Translations under genes and position numbers: made by a program
Notes under the pieces: generated by a model
What the model was told of the DNA's origin: nothing
Database searches by the model: none
What the model saw: the letters and a program-made list of their open reading frames with translations, nothing else
Virus record (IMG/VR): IMGVR_UViG_3300032236_000300
Span: 1-64,000 of that record
Reading direction: 5' to 3' (one strand)
Origin: a virus
Length of the DNA stretch: 64,000 nt
Shown here: positions 34,501 to 43,762 of the stretch, piece after piece
Layout of the letters: every line of letters begins with the position of its first letter
Position numbering within the stretch: the stretch's first letter is position 1

Positions 34501-37500
34501 AAAGAAGATATTGTTCGTTACGCCAACGAAGGTGCCGAGGTTATTGCCGAAGCCATCCGTGACATTATTGGCAAACTGCATGCAGGTGTCTTAACTGCAG
34601 CAATTATCTTTAACCCAACAAACGTAAGCACCGCCGAGTTTGTTACTTACCCAACAGCCACAATTGCCATAACTGAACAGGTACTTGCTGACTTGCCAGC
34701 GGGCACGGAGATGATGTCGGACGGCGCTAAGCAGTCTTATAAAGTTCTGTACCCATCTATCAAAGATAAGCTGCAAGCAAACAACAAAATCCTTACGATC
34801 GTAGATAAACCCAAGGGTCACACGTACGTGTTCAATCCTGACGGTACTCTATTGTTGCGTACCAAGACGCTGACAGGACTGGCCCCCGGGGACTTCTATA
34901 AAGGTAACAACAACCTTCCACAGAACCGTATCACCCCCGCAGGGTTCTTCACATTCGGCCTGCGTGATGCAATGCGTAGCGTTGACGAGGCAAAGACTGC
35001 TGGCGAGTATGACTTCGGCAAAGTGTTCGTGCTAGATAAAGTTATCGGCGGCGAATACAGCATGACCTTGATGCACTCGGTGTGGATGCACGAGTCCGAC
35101 GCCGCTATGCGTGCAAAGGCTATTGCCAGTGAAAGCGAAACAGATTCACGCTATTCGTTTGGTTGCATCAACGTAAACAAACAAACCTATAAGTTCCTGA
35201 TTGATAACCATCTCAAGCAAATGGATGGCTCATCGGTGTTTGTTGTTCCTGACAACCCTGCAAACTTAGCGTCTCTCCTATCGGGCAAGCCAGAGAACCG
35301 TGACGGACTTGAGCGTAATGTATTCACACCCCCAACAAAGACAGTAAACAGAACTATTGATTCTGCTACTACAACTCCAAACCTTGCATCTGCTGCAGCT
35401 GCGGACAGACGCAGGAATATGTTTAGAAGCATCGTTGCTAACGCGCTTCCAGACGAAGTTGGACCAGACCTTACCGAAGCTATTGCCCATAATCAAAGGG
35501 GCATAAACAAACTAGATGCGCTCTACAAAGACGGCAAGATTACTCCAGAGCAATACGCGGAAGCGATGCTCAAGATTAACGAGAGCATTAGAGAGCGTGC
35601 GGATAGAAGTCGTAGCAACAAGAGTAAACAGCGTGGATTCGGTCGTGTTGTAACCGCATTAGAAGATGCTAAGAAAGCTGGGCGCATTAGTCCAGAGACC
35701 GCCGACTTTGCTATTTGGTTCTTGATTCAGAACCCCGCGCTTGCAGATGATCTAGCTATTAAGATCGCCCTCCCAAAAACAAAGAGGGAAAAAGAAGCTA
35801 CTGAAGGTACTGCCGGAAACTACAACCCTATTGCAAAAATAGTTCGTTTAGTTACACGCAAAGCGCCGACACCGTTTGAGGCTGAGACAGAAACTGAACG
35901 CTACGCCGCTACTAAAGAAGACACGGCTGTTCACGAAATACTGCACCATCTTGAGCGTATGTTGCCCGTGCAAGTACGCCGTTTGATACGCAACGAATGG
36001 TCACGCCAGATTAGAGACAAGCTAAAAGAAGCAGCTAAAACTAAAAACACAGCGCTTCAGTTCTATCTAAATAACGTAATCAAAGCCAACACTGAGCAAG
36101 ACATGGTTGCTTGGACGCTTGCGTCTAAGGCTATCCAAGATGGTGATGTGCCATACGAAATGTATGCGCTATTTAACCCTTCAGAATTCTGGGCGGTTAA
36201 CGCATCTAACCTACTGTCTGATCGCTACTATGCTGGCACTAAGTTCCAAAAAGCAAAACAATGGATGCGCGAGTTCATTGAAACGCTTAAATCTATATTC
36301 GGCTTGAGTAGCGATGATCCGATCATCCAAGGTCTAAATGCTGTATTGCGTGGCGATGGCACTTTTGTATCCAAAGACATGCTTTCAGAAGGCAAGCCTG
36401 ACCAAACATTTAGACAGATTGTGCAGAAGGGTTTGCACCCTTCCGTAGTTGAAGCAATAAACAACAACGACATCAGCGGCGCTCTGCGTGCTGTAGCAAA
36501 GAACACATCTGGTATCTACTCCGTGCTTGCCGCACGGTTGGCAGAACTGAACCTACCTACAACAATCGGCTTTAACCGTGAAAGAGAATTGGTACGCCAG
36601 CACATAGACAGCAAGTCTAGTCAGCAGCAAGTCCAACTCTTTACCTACGTACGCCGTGCGTACCCAGAACTATTTGAAAAGTATTTCAAGAACTACGATC
36701 GGTCTGAGAGTTTAGAACTTGTTTATGCAGGTTTGAAAGAACTGTACAAACCCCAGTACAACACATCTGCGCTGAATATGCAGTTGGCGCTAGTGCGTGA
36801 TGAGTTTGATAAGGCCATGCCCGGCCTCACGCATTCTGGTTTGTACATGCCTAGCTCTGATGCAATCAGCCTTAGAACTAGTGGTCAATTCGGCTTAACT
36901 AACCGCGTGTTCTTACATGAGGTTGTGCACGCCGCTACTGAGTTTGTATTGCGTGACACCAAAGGTCTGAGCCAACGCCAACGCGAAGCAGTAACTCAGT
37001 TGTATGTCATGTACAACTATGCAAAGAGCCAACTAAACATTGAAGCCTATGGGTTCAAGAACGTATTTGAGTTTGTTGCTGAAGCACTAACCAACGCTGA
37101 CTTCCAAAAGAAACTACGTACCGTCGAATACGAACCCGCACAAGGGTCGGTCTACAACTCGCTGTTGCGTTTTGCAATGAAAATGTTCGGTGCCGACAAC
37201 GTAGCTGGCGCAACAATAATCCAAGCCAACGAGATCTTCTCTGCATTCCGTCCAGCTGGTGCAGTAAATGCACCGTTGCGGTTTGGCCCACCGATCAAGG
37301 GTAAGAAGGGCAGATACAAAAAAGGCCCGATTACAAGTAAGTGGCGTACCGCCGAGGATGCTGCAGTTCGTTTAGCTGATGCACTCAAAGGTGCAATGAG
37401 TAGTATTCCAGAAGCATCTAGTCTAGCTAGTGCGGTTCGCCGTGCGGGTAAATTTAAATTACGTAACCTAGAGTTCCCATTCTTAGGCTTACGGATGCTC

Positions 37501-40473
37501 AAAGAGGATGTACAGCAAAGTAATCCTTACATTGGCTCGGCGGTCAAGATCATTACAGATATGTTGGCGTACCGTGGACGTATGCTCAGCCGTGCTAAAG
37601 ACACTATTCAGAAGTGGGCACAGATGCAGTTGGACGCGCCTGCACAATCCCGCTTGATGTCACGCGTTATGTTGGAAGCTACTATTCAAGGTATCGAAGT
37701 CGATCCTCTAGGCCCCGGCTACGTAAACCCATTGACTGCTGGACCTAACGATAAAGTTGCACCGCAACCGCTTGTCGACGCATGGAATAAACTTGATCCT
37801 AAGTTCCAAAACTTGTATCGTGAAGTACGTAACTACTATACCGATCTGCTCAAGGCTACTATCCGTGAAATGAAGATGCGGGTGTTGACAAGCGGCAAAA
37901 CATCGGCAGAGAAGAAAGACCTAATACGTAAGATTAACAAGCAGTTTGCTGAAGAAAACTTTAGCCGCCCATACTTCCCATTACGGAGATTTGGTGATTT
38001 CTGGTTCCAAGTTACCGCTAACGGACGTACCGAGTTCTACACATTTGAAAACCATATCGATCGCGATTTAGCGTACGACAAACGGTACGCTGAATTATCT
38101 AAAGGCAATGTGACTCAACAGGCTGCGGCTGAAAGCATGCGTGCTGGCAATACCATATCGCAGTTGTACACCGACAATAAAAATATTGGCGGCGCTCTAA
38201 AAGATGTCAATGAACTTATCGATAGTATTTCTGACACAGTGACTACAGTTCAGGGAGGCCAAGCCTTTACTACTAAGAAGTCGGCTGATGCTATCAAGAG
38301 TGAAATTAAAGGTGCTATTGACCAACTAGTCTACGTTCTTTTGCCACAGCAAAGTATGCGTAAGATGTTTATTAACCGCCGCGCTATCCAAGGTGCAAGC
38401 GGTGACATGTTGCGTGTGTTTGCGGATACATCTGTACGAGCGGCATATCAGCAGTCTCGGTTTAAGTTTGTTCAGCCATTCCTAAACAACATGAGCAACG
38501 CTCATGATTACATCCGTGCGTTTGTACAAGGAAAACGTCAGACTGAAGCACTCGACTACATCAACGAAGTTGAGAAACGCTACAAGCATATCTTTAGTAT
38601 GGAAGATAAGAGTGCGTTAGCTAGGTTTGCTGGCGGCGCTAACCAAATGATGTTCATGGTCAACTTGACTGCGCCTGCTAGTGCGTTGATGAACGTCTTG
38701 GCATTCCCAATTATGGCTGAGCGCACCATAGGCGGTAAGTACGGTATCGTTAAAGCAAATGCTGTAATGGCTAAATACTTTGGTCAGTACATGCGGACAC
38801 TACCTAAACGCACTCTTGTGCCTATGGGCAAAGGTCTAAAAGCTGAAATCTCGTGGCCTTCTATTGTGGAAGGTGGCTACCTGAAGGGTGCATCTGCCCG
38901 TGCTGCGCAGAAGTTTGCCGACGACGGCGACATTAACGTATCGCAAACCAGCGACGTGTTTGATTTTGCAGAGCGTCCATCTGAGTTATATAGCAACGGG
39001 ATGTTTAGCCGAGTCATGCAAGGCATAGCCATGCCATTCCATCAGCTTGACCGCCTTACCCGTGAAGTAACGCTGATGTCTGTATTTGATTTGGCATACG
39101 AACAGTACCTAACTGCTGACAAACGTGACGAGCGTGGCGTTATCCAACGTGATACCAAGACAGGTAACCCATTAAAGTACACAGAGGAAGAAGCATTTAA
39201 CGCGGCGATCGAAGATGCGCGTGATGCGGCGGCGGCTTCGCTTGGTGAATACCTACGCCAACTTAAAGGTCGTGCGTTCTCAGGGCCTGTCGGTGCGCTT
39301 GTGATGCAGTTCAAGCAAGTGAGCGTTACGATTTTCCGTGCTATCTATCGTGATATGTGGCTGGCGTTTGGCGCACCGTTGACAACAGCAGAACGGGACG
39401 AGTTCAAGAAGTTCTTGACCGAACAGTACAAAGGCGCCCCAAATGCTACACAACTTGTAGAACAGCAGATAAAAGAATACGAAGCCTACCAAAAAGAAAT
39501 TCACCGCGAAGCCTTCCGCAAGGTAGTCATCATCAATGCAACTGCGTTCTTAATGGCCGGTGCAGAAGGTACGCCTTTGTATTTCTTAGTATCGTTACTA
39601 CCAGCGATTGCTAGAGTATTTGCTCCAGACGGCGAAGACTGGGATGACTTTGAGACTTGGTTCTTCAATATGCTAATGAATGATTTTAGTGGAGCTGTTA
39701 GCGAACTAGCGATGCAGTCTGGCATGGACGAAGAAAGCGCGGAAGCATTAGCTAAGAAGGCCGCGCATGCTGTTGCACGCGGAATCCCTGCGGCTGTAAC
39801 TAACTGGAGTTTGACCGAACGTATTGGTATAAACCCCGGGGAGATGCTCTTCCGTAACGCACGCTACTACGCTGACGCTAAGCAAGAACTGCAAGATATG
39901 GTTATCAGTAACCTCGGCGCGTTCCCAAGTTACATGCTTGATAACGTACCTACTGCTTACCAACTTGTACAGCAAGGACACTACGAGCGTGCCTACGAAA
40001 AGCTGTTCCCTGCAATTGCCACTAAGCCAGCCGTTGCTTATCGATTTAGTGAAGAAGGTGCTAAACGTATTTCGGGCAAAACTGTCTTGCACAAAGATGA
40101 GTTCGATAAGCTAGACATTGCGGCACAGGCTGTCGGTATCCGCCCAGAAAAGCTAACTTTAGTAGAGCGTGCAAGCTCAGCGGCATCAGAGAAGATGCTT
40201 AGATTGAATAACAAAAAGTCTCAGTTGTTGGACCGCATTTGGGTAGAGCATTTGGCTAACAGTCCAGCCGAGAACATAGCACGACAAGAGTTTTACAAGT
40301 TTGCTTATAAACACCCTAACTTTATTGATGACCCAGAAAAAACTATCGAAGATAGTTTTGAGAAGAAGTACGAAGGGTTGGCAAGCGCAGGTGTGAATCT
40401 TGGCGTGGATATCCCAGAGAATCTATTGCCAGAGGTTGCGCCGATCCTGTCGGGTGCAAAGAAGTTGCGTTGA
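31519..40473 (+). CDS. Giant polyvalent ejection protein: L,D-transpeptidase plus two zincins
   Basis: A 2984-residue protein, the largest gene. Residues 1-30 carry two EFVPL-like motifs, and a third is at 555-559. Residues 150-340 are Gly/Ala-rich and helical; 480-980 are acidic, Ala/Glu-rich linkers. Residues about 1060-1270 are a YkuD-type L,D-transpeptidase (H1186/H1191 and S-F-G-C at 1213-1216). HEILHH (1472-1477) with a later NPSEFWAVN gives one zincin; HEVVHA (1800-1805) with FEFVAEAL gives another. The rest is helical, with hydrophobic stretches near 2378-2405 and 2671-2700. Multi-domain polyvalent proteins injected with DNA have this plan. It could breach peptidoglycan at entry and cleave proteins. 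Confidence 0.85.
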   Translation: MTYEFVPLSKAEPTEAKDQGEGGEFTFVPLAAAKSPIQERMTVPTSVGTSGVSMAEAEEEPTRPVPKGKSIFERGVKMEPPTVDYQKNLETMRQSGSPESVMFTPGRQLESIDQQIMRGEARRTREQEIAAKKAAELAATKEFLLKRQAEQEGYGVGSFGQDIAGATAKGIVGLGQSAAGLAQLATGWIPDDPNINPLQIGQWGKMLDKLGYDPEATSQFISGLQSPQMQLQQNEVAQAKGFFNTAAALAVNPLALLDSIVESLPGTVGAGAAGGKFVRYLAGKATQEAAERGLTGAAAQKFIAEKVKEKSTQIAAAASAAEGAQTAGSIADQARAAGKDWDEYVAPALAAGFGTAAIGVVAGKAASKLGIGDVETEIAARSAGVKGVGVGAADQSLAKVVRNELIKEGVFEEMPQSVQEQIFTNLATGRPWNEGVEEAAAQGLMAGAGMGGGHAVIARALQRTGEIVQEQTNKLAQSIVDQRQPSAEELAKSKGFLRKEGTKKEKSEDDLIADLDKYNQEQIDAEEAAPPQTEDEKLAAKEAADERAAIQTTHEFVPLQEDQTVPEPPDIFGKKEEAAPAAVQEAAPAVAEETDLQRADRLDAEAAEQETAQEARKANAREIAKTNFDAAIDQVDSLEFNGDLNAAFDSYKQNTLDTLAEKGEKDQYVSDAADREFDRLVAEHNEKQTPTATLEPVKDQETIQQIRRENPTNGVSLGDWTDPNTDNLWDGANYYAGIAQRYGGPTSLTPVTTLAEAKQAEANGKSIYAVNKPEPATVEELQTQRENARLEMIKLHTKTGNRPKTGTKKRETYDALQEKLNKLDVEIAKVAKPEAPEFNGEPAPISTDLVVITPPAAVQQVPALPPPDQASPDLQAVYDSAAAKAKKAWEVLSLADEALSQEEDPSDGSQPSPVKLKRLTDERNKAHAEWEVLEKEAENAFTALTHEPYTVEGEVRIVEETVAPQLAALPAPDVNRLEKHYGLSAGSRDFVLKVKEDIVRYANEGAEVIAEAIRDIIGKLHAGVLTAAIIFNPTNVSTAEFVTYPTATIAITEQVLADLPAGTEMMSDGAKQSYKVLYPSIKDKLQANNKILTIVDKPKGHTYVFNPDGTLLLRTKTLTGLAPGDFYKGNNNLPQNRITPAGFFTFGLRDAMRSVDEAKTAGEYDFGKVFVLDKVIGGEYSMTLMHSVWMHESDAAMRAKAIASESETDSRYSFGCINVNKQTYKFLIDNHLKQMDGSSVFVVPDNPANLASLLSGKPENRDGLERNVFTPPTKTVNRTIDSATTTPNLASAAAADRRRNMFRSIVANALPDEVGPDLTEAIAHNQRGINKLDALYKDGKITPEQYAEAMLKINESIRERADRSRSNKSKQRGFGRVVTALEDAKKAGRISPETADFAIWFLIQNPALADDLAIKIALPKTKREKEATEGTAGNYNPIAKIVRLVTRKAPTPFEAETETERYAATKEDTAVHEILHHLERMLPVQVRRLIRNEWSRQIRDKLKEAAKTKNTALQFYLNNVIKANTEQDMVAWTLASKAIQDGDVPYEMYALFNPSEFWAVNASNLLSDRYYAGTKFQKAKQWMREFIETLKSIFGLSSDDPIIQGLNAVLRGDGTFVSKDMLSEGKPDQTFRQIVQKGLHPSVVEAINNNDISGALRAVAKNTSGIYSVLAARLAELNLPTTIGFNRERELVRQHIDSKSSQQQVQLFTYVRRAYPELFEKYFKNYDRSESLELVYAGLKELYKPQYNTSALNMQLALVRDEFDKAMPGLTHSGLYMPSSDAISLRTSGQFGLTNRVFLHEVVHAATEFVLRDTKGLSQRQREAVTQLYVMYNYAKSQLNIEAYGFKNVFEFVAEALTNADFQKKLRTVEYEPAQGSVYNSLLRFAMKMFGADNVAGATIIQANEIFSAFRPAGAVNAPLRFGPPIKGKKGRYKKGPITSKWRTAEDAAVRLADALKGAMSSIPEASSLASAVRRAGKFKLRNLEFPFLGLRMLKEDVQQSNPYIGSAVKIITDMLAYRGRMLSRAKDTIQKWAQMQLDAPAQSRLMSRVMLEATIQGIEVDPLGPGYVNPLTAGPNDKVAPQPLVDAWNKLDPKFQNLYREVRNYYTDLLKATIREMKMRVLTSGKTSAEKKDLIRKINKQFAEENFSRPYFPLRRFGDFWFQVTANGRTEFYTFENHIDRDLAYDKRYAELSKGNVTQQAAAESMRAGNTISQLYTDNKNIGGALKDVNELIDSISDTVTTVQGGQAFTTKKSADAIKSEIKGAIDQLVYVLLPQQSMRKMFINRRAIQGASGDMLRVFADTSVRAAYQQSRFKFVQPFLNNMSNAHDYIRAFVQGKRQTEALDYINEVEKRYKHIFSMEDKSALARFAGGANQMMFMVNLTAPASALMNVLAFPIMAERTIGGKYGIVKANAVMAKYFGQYMRTLPKRTLVPMGKGLKAEISWPSIVEGGYLKGASARAAQKFADDGDINVSQTSDVFDFAERPSELYSNGMFSRVMQGIAMPFHQLDRLTREVTLMSVFDLAYEQYLTADKRDERGVIQRDTKTGNPLKYTEEEAFNAAIEDARDAAAASLGEYLRQLKGRAFSGPVGALVMQFKQVSVTIFRAIYRDMWLAFGAPLTTAERDEFKKFLTEQYKGAPNATQLVEQQIKEYEAYQKEIHREAFRKVVIINATAFLMAGAEGTPLYFLVSLLPAIARVFAPDGEDWDDFETWFFNMLMNDFSGAVSELAMQSGMDEESAEALAKKAAHAVARGIPAAVTNWSLTERIGINPGEMLFRNARYYADAKQELQDMVISNLGAFPSYMLDNVPTAYQLVQQGHYERAYEKLFPAIATKPAVAYRFSEEGAKRISGKTVLHKDEFDKLDIAAQAVGIRPEKLTLVERASSAASEKMLRLNNKKSQLLDRIWVEHLANSPAENIARQEFYKFAYKHPNFIDDPEKTIEDSFEKKYEGLASAGVNLGVDIPENLLPEVAPILSGAKKLR

Positions 40474-40668
40474 TTACTTACGCCAAACCCGTAGCCCCTT
40501 GATGCCGTCTTCAATGACGGCTTTTATTGCAACCTTAAAACCAAGCCGTCTAGTTACGGCTTTAACTGTGGCTTTGCTTTCTTCTATCCTTAAGCAAGGC
40601 ACGAAGAATGACGTGCCCCGCTTAAACTTACGCCAGTTAATTTGGTAATCAATATCATTGATCCTCAT
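40474..40668 (-). CDS. Small conserved phage protein (64 aa)
   Basis: Starts at 40668 (GAGG upstream), overlapping the primase end by 14 bases, and stops on the base next to the giant gene's stop. The product has NWRKFKRGTSFFVPCLRIEE and KAVIEDGIKGLRVWR, a recognisable short phage protein found beside replication genes. The form suggests a compact alpha/beta fold; function unknown. It is the last gene of the leftward block. Confidence 0.78.
   Translation of the reverse strand: MRINDIDYQINWRKFKRGTSFFVPCLRIEESKATVKAVTRRLGFKVAIKAVIEDGIKGLRVWRK
40504..40525 (+). terminator. Terminator of the late rightward block
   Basis: GCCGTC at 40504-40509, a 6-base loop, GACGGC at 40516-40521, then TTTT. 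It lies inside the coding end of the opposite-strand gene at 40474. A second hairpin, AAGCCGT/ACGGCTT, is at 40543-40562. Confidence 0.75.
40543..40562. terminator. Second hairpin in the convergent zone
   Basis: AAGCCGT (40543-40549), loop CTAGTT, ACGGCTT (40556-40562). Short T/A flanks on both sides allow weak termination in either direction. It is also coding sequence on the minus strand. Confidence 0.45.
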
Positions 40669-43468
40669 CGGCTTGCGCCTCATCCGTATCTGAAGTACCT
40701 ATGAAGACATCAGGGTCAAGGAAGTCACCTTTCGAGCAGTCAAATACAAACGCATCAACTGGTGGAATACCGCTAATCTTCGTGCCTTTAGCCATGCGCT
40801 TCTTCACAGTGCCGACATAGACGCCGTCTTTGGTAAGCGAGGTCAACACGTCTTTAATTGTGATCTGGTGCTCAGCACACCACGCCCGTAACTTCTTGCT
40901 GATGATGAATAGCTTCTGGGTATCAGGCTCCATCCGAATGATAAGTTCGCCTTGTGGTTCTAAGATAGGGAGCATCTCCACCCCCGTTCGTTTGTCCGCT
41001 TGGTCGTTAATCACCAAAGTATTGCGGCGGTGCTCGCTCCAGTACTCGCCGATCACACTGCTGTGAGTTGTGACTGGTGGCTTAATTTCTGTACGCATCT
41101 GACCGAACTCGGCGACTACCCACTTGAGTACGCGGCCTACGTCAATATCGTGGATGCCCAAACGCTTGGCAAATAAAGCACCAGCTATGTTGCATGCCGC
41201 TACACCTGACCAGAATCGCTCACGGCCTGTAAATCCAATCTGCTTGTCGATGATGCGCTGTAGTTCTTTGACTTCTAGGATGCGCTCTTCCAAGTTCTCC
41301 ACCAAGTCGCGGATGTAAATATGGCCTGCATGACCATAGTTTGTGTAGAGTTTGGGGTATATCTCGTCGGCTTCTTCTTTAGTGATTAGCTTAGTCTCAG
41401 GGATTTGATACTCAATTACCCGCATCAACTCACCATCTGGTGTGGATTTCAAAGACTTGAGCTTATCTACGATCGATGCATTTGACGAACAGAGAAGCAT
41501 AGTCTGCCACTTAGCAAAGTTCTTGCGCTCAGAGTTTGAATTGGAATTCATCCGTCCACGGCCTCGGCCTTGGGAGACTGCGTAGGCAAAGTCAGAGCAG
41601 TCGTCTGGCTTCATCTTGGTAATCTCGTCACAGCCCAAACCAATGTTGTTCATCACACCGAGTCGGTGTAAGCGTACAGCCATAGTGTCTCGCTCAATCA
41701 GCATCAGCTCTTCGGGGTGCCCATACACACTGTGCATAGCCTTTATTGCTGTCGTCTTGCCTGTGCCAGACTCATTGTTAATCATGTTAATGATTGCACC
41801 TTTGAGATGCAGATGCTTCATTAGCGGTGCGCCAAACGCAGTAAAGAATCCAAATGCATGGGGCTCAAACCCCGGCATGTCATATTTATTGATTACGCTT
41901 TTCCATTCTTCAAAGTCACCGACTGGGTTAAACCAATCTGAAAGGTCTGCTGTGTAGCTAGATGGTGGGCTGTACTTGTCGCCTTGTGCGGTAATTTCTT
42001 TCTCGCCAATAATGAACGACTTGTTCTTCTCGGTCCAGCCGAACTGCGTCCTCATGATTTCTGCTCCTTGTTTGTATTGCATTTCCTTCACCGAACGAAC
42101 GATGTAGGCCATGATGTTTTCCATTTGCTTCTTCAGCGCCACGACACCAAACCAAGCCAGCTTCTCGCGTAACTTATCTGTTGTCAGTAAATCCACCACG
42201 GGCAACGCAAATTCTTTTACGCCGTCACGGGGCGTGTGCAGACGCATCCATATCGTCTCGCCTGCTTGTGGGTCTTTCAACCGCTTGACCACATACAGAT
42301 CATGCTCGTAAATCAGGTCGGCTTCGGGGTCATCCTCATCGTCTGACTTGCGATAGACGCCGCCATTCTTGCCTCTGAAGTATGGAAAGGGATACTCAGG
42401 GATATCGTAGACAACCGTCTTTTCTTCCGATACATACTCAACCGTGTTGTCCTCTGCCGTAGCCGCCGCGATCTCTGCGCCAAGAACGATAGGAGATTTG
42501 ATTTTGCCTTTGTGAATACAGCCTGCGCAACCCGACGGATTGATAGCCTCCCACGAATCGCAGGTGTAAGGGCCTTTGATTAGCTGTACCTTGGCGACTG
42601 TCTCGTCAGGGTGATAGTCAGGGTGATCCCTAGATACGTCATGTATGGCGGTGTCGGCATCCGTGCAAAACTTAGCAATAGATAGCGTGGCACGCCAACG
42701 CGGTTCGTCCAAAATCTTTTGGTCTGCAATCGCTCTAGCCAACTGCAGGCAACCTGTTCCGTTTACGTTTTTGTCTACGATGATTTGGAATCGGTGCTGT
42801 CGGTTGCCCATCAGCGCCTTGGTCATGTCGTCTGCAAACGTAGGCAGATAGTCAGGCGTCTCATCTATAACGCCCAGCTTGTCTTTGAATTCACCAAACG
42901 AAATTTCTTCGCCCATCATCATTACCGCTACTGGTAATGGCGGCTCAACTTTATGATTGAATGTATCGGGCATCCGCAGGATAGATGCGGCATCCGCAGT
43001 TCTAGCGGGGTCGTCTTCTAAACCTTCTTCATTGCATACCGCCTTTAGACGCTTAGCGGTATTAACCCACTCTTTACGGGTGATTGGTTCTGTCAAAGGC
43101 CAGTAGACATGCAGTCCACGACCAGAATTAACAACCGTCGGTCTTGGCAAACCAACAGTTTTACAAAATGCTTTAAGCGCGTTTAGTCCGTCGCCCTGAT
43201 CCGCATACGGTTTACCTACGCCACAGTCAATATCAAGCCAAAATGCCTTGATGTTTTTCACGTTATCGTTAGTACGTGAACCTGATTCTTCATACTTTGC
43301 ACACGCAAAGTAAACGTCGAACTTCTCGTTCAGCAAAGTCTGAACGGCGTCCTCTACCCCCTGCATGTCCTCAACAAATATTTGCCGAGGGTGGCCTGTC
43401 TTTAGACCCACCACGCAGTACCACCCGTCAGACGATAAAACCGTCGACAGTAAATCTGCTCTTGTCAT
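40655..43468 (-). CDS. Primase-helicase: archaeo-eukaryotic primase fused to DUF927-like ATPase
   Basis: A 937-residue two-part replication protein. The prim-pol part has WLDIDCG (D79, D81), VVNSGRGLHVYW (S115-H120) and RMPDTFNHK (165-173). A zinc knuckle follows (C303, C314, C317, H319). The C-terminal ATPase has NNESGTGKTTAIKA (about 564-577), a CDE Walker B-like segment near 613-615 and a conserved SNSNSERKNFAKWQT block as in DUF927 helicases. It should unwind DNA and lay primers for the polymerase encoded upstream in the same block. Confidence 0.9.
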   Translation of the reverse strand: MTRADLLSTVLSSDGWYCVVGLKTGHPRQIFVEDMQGVEDAVQTLLNEKFDVYFACAKYEESGSRTNDNVKNIKAFWLDIDCGVGKPYADQGDGLNALKAFCKTVGLPRPTVVNSGRGLHVYWPLTEPITRKEWVNTAKRLKAVCNEEGLEDDPARTADAASILRMPDTFNHKVEPPLPVAVMMMGEEISFGEFKDKLGVIDETPDYLPTFADDMTKALMGNRQHRFQIIVDKNVNGTGCLQLARAIADQKILDEPRWRATLSIAKFCTDADTAIHDVSRDHPDYHPDETVAKVQLIKGPYTCDSWEAINPSGCAGCIHKGKIKSPIVLGAEIAAATAEDNTVEYVSEEKTVVYDIPEYPFPYFRGKNGGVYRKSDDEDDPEADLIYEHDLYVVKRLKDPQAGETIWMRLHTPRDGVKEFALPVVDLLTTDKLREKLAWFGVVALKKQMENIMAYIVRSVKEMQYKQGAEIMRTQFGWTEKNKSFIIGEKEITAQGDKYSPPSSYTADLSDWFNPVGDFEEWKSVINKYDMPGFEPHAFGFFTAFGAPLMKHLHLKGAIINMINNESGTGKTTAIKAMHSVYGHPEELMLIERDTMAVRLHRLGVMNNIGLGCDEITKMKPDDCSDFAYAVSQGRGRGRMNSNSNSERKNFAKWQTMLLCSSNASIVDKLKSLKSTPDGELMRVIEYQIPETKLITKEEADEIYPKLYTNYGHAGHIYIRDLVENLEERILEVKELQRIIDKQIGFTGRERFWSGVAACNIAGALFAKRLGIHDIDVGRVLKWVVAEFGQMRTEIKPPVTTHSSVIGEYWSEHRRNTLVINDQADKRTGVEMLPILEPQGELIIRMEPDTQKLFIISKKLRAWCAEHQITIKDVLTSLTKDGVYVGTVKKRMAKGTKISGIPPVDAFVFDCSKGDFLDPDVFIGTSDTDEAQADEDQ

Positions 43469-43489
43469 AGCCGCCTCTAAGAAATGCGT

Positions 43490-43515
43490 CGGAGGGGCGC
43501 GGCAAGCCCCGTCCG
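43490..43515 (-). promoter_or_regulatory. GC-rich hairpin between primase and HTH gene
   Basis: CGGAGGGGC (43490-43498) pairs with GCCCCGTCCG (43506-43515) with one bulge. No T-run follows on either strand, so it is more likely an mRNA processing or stability hairpin than a terminator. Confidence 0.45.
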
Positions 43516-43519
43516 AACG

Positions 43520-43762
43520 CTACTGAACAAAACCAACCTTTGAAAGCATCTCGTTTATTTTGGTCTCGTGTACCTTGCGTGGAATCCACTCGCCTGTAAA
43601 CCATTTGTAGACGGTCATGCGGCTGACTCCAAAGTACTCAGCGACTTCACTAACGGAATATTCTTTCGTGATACAGAATCGCCCCAGCTTTACGCCGGGG
43701 CTTTTGATATCTGCTTCTTGGTTAGCACGGACGATTCGAGTTGCGTAACCTCTGTTATCCAT
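43520..43762 (-). CDS. Helix-turn-helix DNA-binding protein
   Basis: An 80-residue protein. Residues 34-60, with YSVSEVAEYFGVSRMTVYKW, form a textbook helix-turn-helix of the Xis/MerR-like or excisionase type; basic residues follow (IPRKVHETK). It may regulate phage promoters or aid recombination. It lies between the ssDNA-binding candidate and the primase gene and is directly adjacent to the former. Confidence 0.82.
   Translation of the reverse strand: MDNRGYATRIVRANQEADIKSPGVKLGRFCITKEYSVSEVAEYFGVSRMTVYKWFTGEWIPRKVHETKINEMLSKVGFVQ

Noticed and set aside
31519-40473. Virion RNA polymerase like that of N4
   Set aside because: The size is similar, but I find no single-subunit polymerase motifs; the YkuD and zincin motifs explain the visible conserved parts better.
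23871-40473. Tape measure protein of a long-tailed phage
   Set aside because: The long proteins here lack a tape-measure layout, and there are no tail tube, sheath or assembly-chaperone frameshift genes; hub, adaptors and ejection proteins indicate a short tail.
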